Assembly: GCA_000403945.1 (NCBI GenBank)
Contig: APFI01000097.1
Coordinates: 1-8,820, forward strand
Direction of reading: 5' to 3'
Source of the DNA: Desulfovibrio sp. Dsv1
GTDB taxonomy: Bacteria > Desulfobacterota > Desulfovibrionia > Desulfovibrionales > Desulfovibrionaceae
Length of the DNA: 8,820 nt
The notes below the pieces were generated by a model. The model worked only from the letters and a program-made list of their open reading frames with translations. It was not told the origin of the DNA and did not search any database. Both the position numbers and the translations under genes were made by a program. This document shows, one piece after another, positions 1-6,419 of this stretch (within the stretch, counting starts at the first letter, position 1; each line of letters opens with the position of its first letter).

Positions 1-62
1 AAACTTGGCAGCGTCAGGACGACGTCGGCCGGACCAAGGTCAGCGTCTTGTGCGATCTGCTG
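1..62. repeat. Inverted copy of 1337-1398 (62 bp, exact)
   Basis: These 62 bases are the exact reverse complement of 1337-1398, which lies inside the DHH-CBS-poly(A) polymerase gene. Identity ends at 62/63, where this copy reads GCTG-ACG and the source reads GCTG-CGC. The repeat runs to the first base of the window, so it may continue to the left. It carries a fragment of the polymerase gene in opposite orientation and supplies the last 15 codons of the LapA-like ORF. A real inverted duplication, an amplification chimera and an assembly error are all possible; the sequence alone does not decide. Confidence 0.95.
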
Positions 63-322
63 ACGCGCCATTTGCTCTTCATCAGACGCGCGGACAGGTT
101 GACCTTATCCCAGACTAGGAAACCGAGCGCCAGCACGGCCCCCATAAAAAAGGCCGCCACAACCATGAAATAGAAGGGCAGAGGGATGGAGGTCATGGGA
201 GGCAGGAAGAAAAGATTGAGCGTCAACACCAGATTCTGGGAAAGGGCGTTCTGGTTTTGGAAAAAGAAGACCAGCGCCAGAAAAAAAAGGATGGCGAGTA
301 ACAGAACCTTGACATACCGCAT
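14..322 (-). pseudogene. LapA-domain (DUF1049) small membrane protein, 3' end replaced
   Basis: This is a small inner-membrane protein of the LapA/DUF1049 type, with two predicted helices at residues 4-21 and about 50-71 around a short loop. The FFFQN segment at residues 19-23 followed by a second helix is the family pattern. Family members usually end in a charged cytoplasmic coiled-coil tail. Here the charged stretch starts (residues 72-87) and then the reading frame enters the inverted repeat, so residues 88-102 are antisense polymerase sequence and not genuine LapA. The ATG at 320-322 is preceded by GAGGAG (330-335, seven bases spacing), a good ribosome binding site. It lies last in the xerD operon, about 180 bases after the HIT gene. 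LapA proteins are linked to lipopolysaccharide assembly in enterobacteria; the role here is unknown. Whether the gene is truly broken depends on whether the junction is real. Confidence 0.75.
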
Positions 323-370
323 AGATATACTCCTCGAGGTACAAGCTGTCCCAAAATTTTTCCAAGGCGT

Positions 371-392
371 TCAGGTAACTCGCTTTACCTGA
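371..392. other. Hairpin in the HIT-LapA intergenic gap
   Basis: TCAGGTAA and TTACCTGA form perfect 8-bp arms around a 6-base loop. It lies in the 183-base gap between the HIT gene and the LapA-like gene. On the minus strand it is not followed directly by a T run, so it is not a standard intrinsic terminator. It could be an operator, an mRNA processing or stability element, or chance. No convincing promoter is visible in the gap. Confidence 0.4.
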
Positions 393-505
393 AAAGCAAA
401 GCGCCGAGCACATCGTCAGAGGATCGCAATGCAACGGTTCCGCCAGTCGCGTTCTCCGCCGTTTCCGGCGCAGGGAAACGACGCGGACGCTCAGGCCGTT
501 TTATC

Positions 506-985
506 TCAGCGACAGAAATAAGGCCGCAATGCCGCATAGGTCCGGTTGAGGTGAGCCGGCATGGTGCGCACCTCGTCAAACACGGCCATGAATGAGGAAT
601 CGCCGTTCCAGCGCGGCACCAAGTGAAAATGCAGATGCTCACGAATGCCCGCGCCAGCGGCCTGTCCCTGGTTGAGCCCCACATTGATGCCTTCGCAGTT
701 AAAATGTTCCTTGAGAATCACGGTACAACGCCGGACCAAGTCCATGATTTCATGGGTGTCCTCAACGGGCAGGTCGGCAAGAGCCATGACATGCCGGTAC
801 GGGCAAACCATGACATGCCCGTTGTTGTAAGGGTATTTGTTCATGATCACAAATGCCTGTGCGCCGCGATACAGCACCAAGCGCTCCTCGTCTTCTCCCG
901 TGGTGACGGGCAGACAGAACACGCAGGCATCGGGTTTGGGGCCCAGAATATATTCAATGCGCCAAGGTGCCCAAAGTTGTTTCAT
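506..985 (-). CDS. HIT-family nucleotide hydrolase/transferase
   Basis: The histidine-triad signature is clear: H117-x-H119-x-H121 in EHLHFHLVPRW, with the middle region carrying NKYPYNNGHVMV (residues 49-60). HIT proteins bind a nucleotide and hydrolyse or transfer its alpha-phosphate, the central histidine forming the nucleotidyl intermediate. C21-x-x-C24 near the N-terminus is the pair that helps bind zinc in the Ap4A-phosphorylase-like/HIT branch. The length of 159 residues is normal. I chose the ATG at 983-985 because the protein then starts MKQLWAPWRIEYI, the usual beginning in this branch. An in-frame ATG at 1001-1003 would add six residues. Neither start has a clear Shine-Dalgarno site. 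The gene lies 27 bases after the polymerase stop, so translation probably depends on the operon. The cytosolic substrate (dinucleoside polyphosphate or nucleoside phosphoramidate) cannot be told from sequence. Confidence 0.93.
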   Translation of the reverse strand: MKQLWAPWRIEYILGPKPDACVFCLPVTTGEDEERLVLYRGAQAFVIMNKYPYNNGHVMVCPYRHVMALADLPVEDTHEIMDLVRRCTVILKEHFNCEGINVGLNQGQAAGAGIREHLHFHLVPRWNGDSSFMAVFDEVRTMPAHLNRTYAALRPYFCR

Positions 986-1012
986 GACTAAGGCATCATA
1001 CATTGTATAAAG

Positions 1013-3736
1013 TTAGGGAGCAAGCATTGATTGTTTGCTCATGGGGCGGACACAGCTTTTGCCGCCGCTTTCGGCCGCGCTTTTCAGCAGCGCGCGGGCC
1101 AGTCCGAGCTGGCTTTGGGCATTGGGGGCCTCGCCGTCCAGCTTGGCCACTAGCGCGGCTTTTAGAATGATGCCGTAGAGTGGCCCGGGAGCAAGTCCGA
1201 GGCGGCGCAGGTCCGCTCCGCAGATGTCGGCCTTTTCCCGCCGCCATTGGGTGATGTAGCGCGAAAGATTTTTCTGAAGGCCCGGATTATCCGTTGAAGC
1301 CATGATGTACAGCAGGCACTCCAAAGAAATGGAGCGCAGCAGATCGCACAAGACGCTGACCTTGGTCCGGCCGACGTCGTCCTGACGCTGCCAAGTTTCC
1401 AGTTTGCCGCGCACGGCACGCATTTGTTCACGCTGGCCCAGAATTTCCGCCTTTTTGACCTCCGGCAGTCCCAAGCGGTGAAAATGGGCCGACGTTTCCG
1501 CATAGTTCAAGTTAAGGTTGAGCCCCAGGAAATAGAGCAGCCAAGCTTGCGCCGGTTCATCGAAATAGAGCAGGCGATACCAGGTGAGCATTTCCCGCAG
1601 GCGGTACAGCAGATCCCGCCTGTTGGGCGTCAGGGCGAGATGCGGCGAAATGGCCCGCAGAATGCCCAACTCGTCCAGACGGAAAAAGCATGCCGGCGGG
1701 TCGGCCTCGTCGCAGATGTGCTGGTACTCGCTGAACAGGCGTGGCCCGGAAAGGCGGTCCATGAGCTTGAGGGAGAGCGCGTTTTTGATCAGTTTTTCCG
1801 CGCCTGCGCCGATGCGGAACTTATAGCGCTGCTCGAAACGCACGGCCCGGAGGCAGCGGGTGGGATCTTCCACGAAGCTCAGGGTATGCAGCACGCGGAT
1901 CACGCGCTCCTTGACGTCGCGTTGGCCGCCGAAAAAGTCCACCAGCTGGCCGAAAGGCGTGCTGTCCAGGCGCACCGCCAAGGCGTTGATGGTAAAATCA
2001 CGCCGGAAGAGGTCCATTTTTATGGAGGAAAGTTCCACTGTGGGCAGAGCCGCCGGATATTCGTAGTATTCCAGACGGGCCGTGGCCACATCGATACGCG
2101 CTTCGGCCCCCTTGGCGTCGTGAAAAATCACCACCGACGTCAGGAATTTTTGGTGTTCGCGCACCCGGCCGTGCAATTCCGCCGCCAAGGCCTTGGCCAG
2201 AGCAATGCCGTTGCCCTCTACCACCAGGTCGATATCCTGATTGGGCCTGTCCAGCAGCAGATCACGCACAAAGCCGCCCACAGCATAAACGGGCAGTCCC
2301 AGTTTTCTGCCCAATTGCCCGGCCAAGCGCAGCAGGTCGCGGATTTCGGCCGGGAGGCGGTCCTGAATGAGTTTGCCGATGTTGCGTTCCTTGCTATTCT
2401 GGCTTTTCCGGTCCAGCAGGCTGCCCGGTTCGTCGGCAAAAACATTGATCAGGTCCGTGCGCGTGACCACGCCCACCACCTTTTCGCCGTCCACAATGGG
2501 CACCAGGCGCTGGCGCGCGTCCACAATAATGGCGGTGAGATCCTTCAAGCTGGCGTCGGGCGGCAGGACATGCACGCGTCGCTGCATGTAGTCCTCCACC
2601 GGCGAGGAACCCAGACCATGCGTGCCGGCCCGCGAAGCGGTCTGGGCGTCCAGCAGCCCCACGCAGACGCGCGTACCCGGATGGAACACGGGCACGGCCT
2701 TGAGGCCGAAATGGAGCATGAGTTCGTCGGCTTCGCGGATGCTGGAGGCGGATTCAATGCCCACCGCTGGCGACGACATGTATTCGCGCGTCGTTTTGTC
2801 CGGGTTGGCCTGATCGTACAGGCGGCGCAGAATGGTTTCACGCACTTCGTGGATGGTCATGGAACGGATGGAGGCCGAGGCCGCGTAGGCGTGGCCGCCG
2901 CCGCCCAGTTCGGCGCAGATGTCGCCCACGTTCACTGCGTCACTACGGCTGCGTGCCACCACCTGAATGCGGTCGCCCATGATGCCGATGGCGAAAAGCA
3001 CGGAGAATTTTTCCATTTCCATCAGTCTATGGGCTAGGTAGGCGAAATCTCCCAGATAGTGTTCCATGGAAGCTTCGGCTAGGACTACCTGTGTATTATT
3101 GATAGTATAGGTATGCGCCGACTCCAGCAGGCTGTTCAGGGCTTGGATGTGCAGGCTGGTCAGTTCGTGGGCGGCCATTTCGTTGATCTGATTGACGTCC
3201 ATGCCTTGGCTCAGCAGCCAGGCGGCGGCCTGGAAATCCTCGGGCGTGGTGGATGAGTAGGTAAAGGAACCCGTGTCGCCGTAAATGCCCAGTCCCAGCA
3301 GGGTCGCTTCGGTGGGATCTAGGCGCGTGTTCTGCGTCCGTAACGCCTGAACCAGCAGACTGGTCGCCGCGCCCACCCGGGCCAGTTGCACTGCATCCGC
3401 CGCCATGTCGTCCGGCGAGTCTGGATGGTGATCCCAGACCTCTATCCGCACGCCGGAGCGTTCCAGCAGGGGAGCCACATGGCCCACGCGGCTGCGCTGG
3501 CGGGTATCCACCAGCACCAGGCGGCCGAAATCCTCCCAACGCAGGTCGGCGGCTTCGGCAAATCCGTAGGCGGCGCGATCCAGACCAGCATAAACTTTTT
3601 GCAGTCCCCGCTCCTGGCTGCCGGGAAAAAGCAGCACACAGGGGGTATAGAGATGACGCGCGGCCAACATGGCCGCAAATGCATCAAAATCCGCATTGGC
3701 GTGGCAGGTGATCAGGGTTGCCGTGGCGGCGCTCAC
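1013..3736 (-). CDS. DHH/DHHA1-CBS-CBS-tRNA nucleotidyltransferase fusion (poly(A) polymerase family)
   Basis: This is a 907-residue, five-part protein. Residues 8-160 are a DHH phosphoesterase domain (HANADFDA 12-19, VDT 76-78, DHH 102-104, GDTGS 153-157). Residues about 200-310 are DHHA1, with GGGGHAYAAS at 278-287. Two CBS domains follow at about 313-370 and 378-435. Residues about 470-640 are the class II nucleotidyltransferase head, with GG 487-488, catalytic DxD 501-503, RRDFTINALA 578-587 and DPTRCLRAVRF 624-634. The rest is the helical tRNA-binding body. Such proteins add CC, A or CCA to tRNA 3' ends; in some lineages the work is split between two enzymes, so the exact product is uncertain. 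The DHH part suggests a nanoRNase or cyclic-dinucleotide-like activity, and the CBS pair adenosine-nucleotide sensing; both are inferred. The start is GTG at 3734-3736, overlapping the xerD stop as GTGA, with GGAG six bases upstream. Bases 1337-1398 recur inverted at 1-62. Confidence 0.92.
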   Translation of the reverse strand: MSAATATLITCHANADFDAFAAMLAARHLYTPCVLLFPGSQERGLQKVYAGLDRAAYGFAEAADLRWEDFGRLVLVDTRQRSRVGHVAPLLERSGVRIEVWDHHPDSPDDMAADAVQLARVGAATSLLVQALRTQNTRLDPTEATLLGLGIYGDTGSFTYSSTTPEDFQAAAWLLSQGMDVNQINEMAAHELTSLHIQALNSLLESAHTYTINNTQVVLAEASMEHYLGDFAYLAHRLMEMEKFSVLFAIGIMGDRIQVVARSRSDAVNVGDICAELGGGGHAYAASASIRSMTIHEVRETILRRLYDQANPDKTTREYMSSPAVGIESASSIREADELMLHFGLKAVPVFHPGTRVCVGLLDAQTASRAGTHGLGSSPVEDYMQRRVHVLPPDASLKDLTAIIVDARQRLVPIVDGEKVVGVVTRTDLINVFADEPGSLLDRKSQNSKERNIGKLIQDRLPAEIRDLLRLAGQLGRKLGLPVYAVGGFVRDLLLDRPNQDIDLVVEGNGIALAKALAAELHGRVREHQKFLTSVVIFHDAKGAEARIDVATARLEYYEYPAALPTVELSSIKMDLFRRDFTINALAVRLDSTPFGQLVDFFGGQRDVKERVIRVLHTLSFVEDPTRCLRAVRFEQRYKFRIGAGAEKLIKNALSLKLMDRLSGPRLFSEYQHICDEADPPACFFRLDELGILRAISPHLALTPNRRDLLYRLREMLTWYRLLYFDEPAQAWLLYFLGLNLNLNYAETSAHFHRLGLPEVKKAEILGQREQMRAVRGKLETWQRQDDVGRTKVSVLCDLLRSISLECLLYIMASTDNPGLQKNLSRYITQWRREKADICGADLRRLGLAPGPLYGIILKAALVAKLDGEAPNAQSQLGLARALLKSAAESGGKSCVRPMSKQSMLAP
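1337..1398. repeat. Source copy of the 62-bp inverted repeat
   Basis: This stretch encodes part of the C-terminal body of the nucleotidyltransferase fusion (about residues 780-800) in intact frame, so it is the native copy. Its exact reverse complement occupies 1-62. The arms are separated by about 1.27 kb. Confidence 0.95.
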
Positions 3737-4662
3737 AACTGGCTCCGGGGATGAAATTGACGGTGAATGCCGCGCAGGCGCTCAGCTTGGACATGGGTGT
3801 AAATTTCAGTAGCGCTGATATCCGCGTGACCAAGCAGCAGTTGCACCGCGCGCAGATCCGCGCCACCTTCCAGCAGGTGGGTGGCGAAGGAATGCCGGAA
3901 GGTGTGAGGCGAGATAGGACGTCGGATGCCCGCCAGCATGGCGTATTTTTTAACCATTTTCCAGACGTATTGCCGACTCAGCGCGCAGCCCGAACGGTTG
4001 ACGAAAAGCTGATTGCCGCTGGGTGAAAACTGCGGACGCCAAGCGCGCAGATAGTCGGCCAGCAGTTCTTGGATCATGTCGTGCAAGGGTACCAGGCGTT
4101 CTTTGGCTCCCTTGCCGAAGGTGCGTACCAGACCTCGTTGCAGATCGAGATCGGTCACGCTGAGATTGCAGAGTTCGGAAACCCGCAGGCCGGCGGCATA
4201 CAGCAACTCCAGCATACAGCGATCACGTCGGCCGCTTTTGTCGTCCATGTCCGGCAGGGCCAGTAGCTTTTCCATTTCTTCACGGCTGAGCACCTCCGGC
4301 AGATGCTGGGGCAATTTGGGATTCTCCAGCAAAAGCGCCGGGTTGTTTTTCAATACGCCTTGCTCCACCGCAAAGGCGAAAAAGACCCTCAGGGCGGAGA
4401 GCCGCCGGGCCAGCGTCCGCCCGGTATTGCCCCTAGCCCGCAACCATGCCAAATAAAGCAAAATTTCCTGCTCGGCAGGGCCGTTTTCAAGGCTGCCGTT
4501 CTGGCCGAGCTCTTCCTCAAAGAGAAAAAAATTTTCCAGATCCTGACTGTAGGATTCCACCGTACGGGGCGAAAGCCCGCGCTGCGCCAACAGATAGTCA
4601 CACCAGAGCGGAAGCTGGCTGGAAAGGGGAGGGAGCGCTTGTATTTTTTTCATAGCCGTCAT
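3733..4662 (-). CDS. xerD: Tyrosine recombinase XerD
   Basis: This is a site-specific tyrosine recombinase of the XerC/XerD type, which resolves chromosome dimers at dif. An N-terminal SAM-like core-binding domain (about residues 15-105) precedes the catalytic domain. All catalytic residues are visible, numbered from my start: R160 in AAGLRVSEL, K184 in FGKGAKERLV, H253 and R256 in SPHTFRHSFA, H279 in LLGHADI, and the nucleophile Y288 in EIYTHV. The C-terminal extension ending in HRQFHPR matches XerD. The length is 309 residues. The ATG at 4660-4662 follows an AAGGCGG-like site. An in-frame ATG lies three codons later at 4651-4653. The open frame extends to 4761, but that extension is not like the family. 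The last bases overlap the start of the downstream fusion gene (GTGA), so the two are translationally coupled. Confidence 0.94.
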   Translation of the reverse strand: MTAMKKIQALPPLSSQLPLWCDYLLAQRGLSPRTVESYSQDLENFFLFEEELGQNGSLENGPAEQEILLYLAWLRARGNTGRTLARRLSALRVFFAFAVEQGVLKNNPALLLENPKLPQHLPEVLSREEMEKLLALPDMDDKSGRRDRCMLELLYAAGLRVSELCNLSVTDLDLQRGLVRTFGKGAKERLVPLHDMIQELLADYLRAWRPQFSPSGNQLFVNRSGCALSRQYVWKMVKKYAMLAGIRRPISPHTFRHSFATHLLEGGADLRAVQLLLGHADISATEIYTHVQAERLRGIHRQFHPRSQL

Positions 4663-4722
4663 GCTAGCCGCCTTGCCGCCACCGGGCAAGTGCCGAACGG
4701 ACTTCCCTCGCGCCGGTAAATG

Positions 4723-4766
4723 CGTTATGGGAACCATTATGCATACTATCCATAACGACATAACGA
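4723..4766. repeat. CATAACG heptamer repeats in the xerD upstream region
   Basis: CATAACGA occurs twice in tandem at 4751-4758 and 4759-4766. An inverted copy, CGTTATGG at 4723-4730, forms an exact 8-bp inverted repeat with CCATAACG at 4750-4757 across a 19-base spacer. The spacer itself contains ATTATGCATA. The cluster covers the spacer of the putative xerD promoter and the region just after its -10, as expected for binding sites of a regulator. Confidence 0.6.
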
Positions 4767-4771
4767 AGCAA
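4743..4771 (-). promoter_or_regulatory. Putative promoter of the xerD operon
   Basis: On the minus strand TTGCTT (4766-4771) and TAGTAT (4743-4748) are 17 bases apart, a sigma70-like arrangement matching three and four of six consensus bases. Transcription would start near 4736, leaving a leader of about 74 bases before xerD. The match is moderate and unsupported by other data. Confidence 0.35.
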
Positions 4772-4874
4772 ACGTGGGTTTTCTGAGGCGGGGCGGCTGG
4801 CCAGCGAAATCATGATATCGTCACCATGCTCGCGATGAGGATTTTGTCTGGGACAGGCTCGTGAAAAATGTGAT

Positions 4875-5111
4875 GTGGATCGGCCCTCTGCGCTCCTATT
4901 CGTAACCGGAGACAAGATCAAGGCGCTTTCGGTCCAAGAAAAGGACATAACCTTCACCATGGAGCAGGAAGAGTACTTTGTGCCTTACGAGAATGAGGTT
5001 TCCTGCGTGGAACGAAAAACGGCGAACAGCGGCAACACCTTGCTGCGTGTTGTGTCCGGCTACTCTTATCCAGCGCGCCGTAAAACCTCTCCCTTCAGGA
5101 GGAAGATATAA
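4875..5111 (+). CDS. Doubtful small ORF, hypothetical (78 residues)
   Basis: This is an open frame starting at GTG (4875-4877) with no clear ribosome binding site; the frame is open back to 4839. I do not recognise the product. It has no predicted membrane segment or signal peptide. Residues 1-52 have an ordinary soluble-protein composition, with alternating charged and hydrophobic residues and a run of acidic residues near EQEEYF. The last 12 residues are basic and low in complexity. It sits between the divergent xerD operon and the tnpB element, and its stop is about 60 bases before tnpB, so it may be the remnant of a gene interrupted by the element, or simply spacer DNA. Nothing else gene-like is visible in 4772-5168. 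Confidence 0.25.
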   Translation: MDRPSALLFVTGDKIKALSVQEKDITFTMEQEEYFVPYENEVSCVERKTANSGNTLLRVVSGYSYPARRKTSPFRRKI

Positions 5112-5168
5112 GGCGCACCTTAACCGGAATTTTTGCCTTTTAGTGTGTACTGGGATATCCTGGCAATC

Positions 5169-6355
5169 ATGGAAATATTGCAAGCCTGCAAGTTTCAGCT
5201 TCGTCCCAAGGCCGGACAGGAAAGCCTCATGCGGCGTTTCGCCGGATGTTGCCGTTTTCTCTGGAACAAGGCGCTTGCAATGGAAAAAGACGCTTACGAA
5301 GCGGACGGTAAACGTTCAGGGTATCATGCGCTCGCCGGGAAGTTGAAGGATTGGAAAAAAGAGGAGGAAACCGTTTTCCTCGCCGAAGCCCATTCCCGGA
5401 TATTGCAGCAGGCGTTAAAAGACCTCGACAGAGCCTACAGAAACTTTCTTGCGAAGCGCGCGGATTTTCCGCGATTCAGGAAAAAGGGTGTCCACGACGC
5501 TTTTCGTTACCCGCAGGGCTTCAGGCTCGATGAAGGCAACATCCGCATATTCCTTCCCGGGATCGGTCGGGGGCGCTATCGCAAGAGTCGCCGAATCGAG
5601 GGTACGCTGAAAAATGCAACTGTTTCTCTTTCCGCCGGGAAGTGGCATGTTTCCATCCAGACGGAACGGGAAGTTCCTGAACCGGTACATCCTTCTCAAC
5701 GCGCTGTCGGCATCGATATGGGAGTTGCCCGTTTTGCGACGTTTTCCGATGGCAGTTCCATCACTCCCCCGCACAGCTTCCGCAAACATGAGAGGAAGTT
5801 GGCCTCATTGCAGCGCAACCTGTCCAAACGCACGAAATTTTCCTCCAACTGGCAAAAGCTGAAAAAACGTATCCAGCGTCTGCATCGCAAGATCGCCGAT
5901 GTCCGTAACGACTTCCTGCACAAGCTCTCCACGACGGTCAGCAAAAACCACGCTCTTGTCATGATTGAGGATTTGAAGGTGCGGAACATGTCGCGCTCGG
6001 CTTCCGGCACGCTGGGTGCGCCCGAAAAAATGTGCGGGCCAAAGCCGGCTTGAACAAGTCCATTCCGGATCAGAGCTGGTTCGAGTTCCGGCGGCAACTG
6101 GCCTGCAAGCTGGCATGGCCGGGAGGCGCCTTGCTCAGCATCCCGCCGCAATATACCAGCCAGACATGCAGCCATTGTGGCTGCGTGGATCAAAACAGCA
6201 GACCAGCACAGGCCAAATTCAAATGTACGGCCTGCGGATTTGAACTCAATGCCGATCATGACGCGGCGCTGAACATTCTGGCGGCCGGGCAGGCCGTGTC
6301 AGCCTGTGGAGCGGGAAGGGCTCAAGCGCCCGCGTTGAAGCGGGAATCCGCTTAG
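5169..6355 (+). pseudogene. tnpB: TnpB RNA-guided nuclease, frameshifted
   Basis: TnpB is the omega-RNA-guided RuvC nuclease of IS200/IS605 elements. The N-terminal part (frame of 5169-6053) starts MEILQACKFQLRPKAGQES, typical of the family, and carries RuvC-I D183 (GIDMG) and RuvC-II E267 (VMIEDL). The frame is lost near 6025-6030 at a run of six A and stops at 6051-6053. The -1 frame continues NVRAKAGLNK and WFEFRRQL, then the zinc ribbon CSHC and CTAC, and RuvC-III D in NADHDAALNIL (6254-6256), ending at TAG 6353-6355. Adding one base near 6024-6030 would restore about 394 residues, normal length. All catalytic and zinc residues are kept, so the lesion is recent, a sequencing error, or bypassed by slippage. 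The start is ATG 5169-5171; an in-frame TTG at 5133 is less likely. Confidence 0.88.
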
Positions 6356-6419
6356 GGTGCGGCTCGTTAGAGCCGCTACCGCCAGGAATCCCCCGACTTC
6401 AGGCGGGGGAGGATGTCAA
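6353..6419 (+). ncRNA. IS right end and predicted omega-RNA 3' scaffold
   Basis: In this family the omega RNA covers the 3' end of tnpB and the right end, and its guide is the flanking DNA just beyond the element. Two stems are visible. GCGGCTC (6359-6365) pairs with GAGCCGC (6370-6376) around GTTA, extended by GGT/ACC with one bulged T. TCCCCCG (6389-6395) pairs with CGGGGGA (6404-6410) around an 8-base loop. The element ends in TCAA at 6416-6419, so the guide would begin at 6420. The RNA 5' end is unknown and probably lies inside tnpB. The assignment is by analogy with characterised TnpB systems. Confidence 0.6.

Larger units (their letters stand above)
5169..6419 (+). mobile_element. tnpB-only IS200/IS605-type element, left end undefined
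   Basis: A TnpB gene is followed at once by a typical IS200/IS605 right end: a G/C-rich hairpin and terminal TCAA (6416-6419), the same tetranucleotide that IS608 uses at its right cleavage site. No tnpA (Y1 transposase) gene is present, so movement would need TnpA in trans. The left end should lie upstream of 5169 but I cannot place it. A small hairpin at 5089-5101 (CTCC-CTTCA-GGAG) is one weak candidate. Elements of this family make no target duplication, so flanks do not help. Confidence 0.8.

Noticed and set aside
457..470. Hairpin CGCCG-TTTC-CGGCG after the HIT gene
   Set aside because: A 5-bp G/C stem without a T tract is expected by chance in DNA of this composition.
1424..3037. 537-codon open frame on the plus strand
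   Set aside because: It is antisense to the well-supported nucleotidyltransferase fusion, has a His/Gln/Arg-rich composition typical of a shadow frame in G+C-rich DNA, and matches no family I know.
4719..4761. Upstream extension of xerD to 4761
   Set aside because: The extra 33 residues overlap the putative promoter and repeat cluster and do not resemble Xer N-termini. The ATG at 4660-4662 gives the normal length.
4723..4766. Possible dif recombination site next to xerD
   Set aside because: The TTATG/CATAA strings recall dif, but the inverted arms are 19 bases apart instead of 6-8, and the XerD-side half-site consensus is not present.
6024..6034. Classical -1 programmed frameshift signal in tnpB
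   Set aside because: The zero-frame codons are GAA AAA ATG, so the tandem X-XXY-YYZ slippery pattern is not met, and TnpB proteins are not known to need frameshifting. Simple mutation or sequencing error is more likely.
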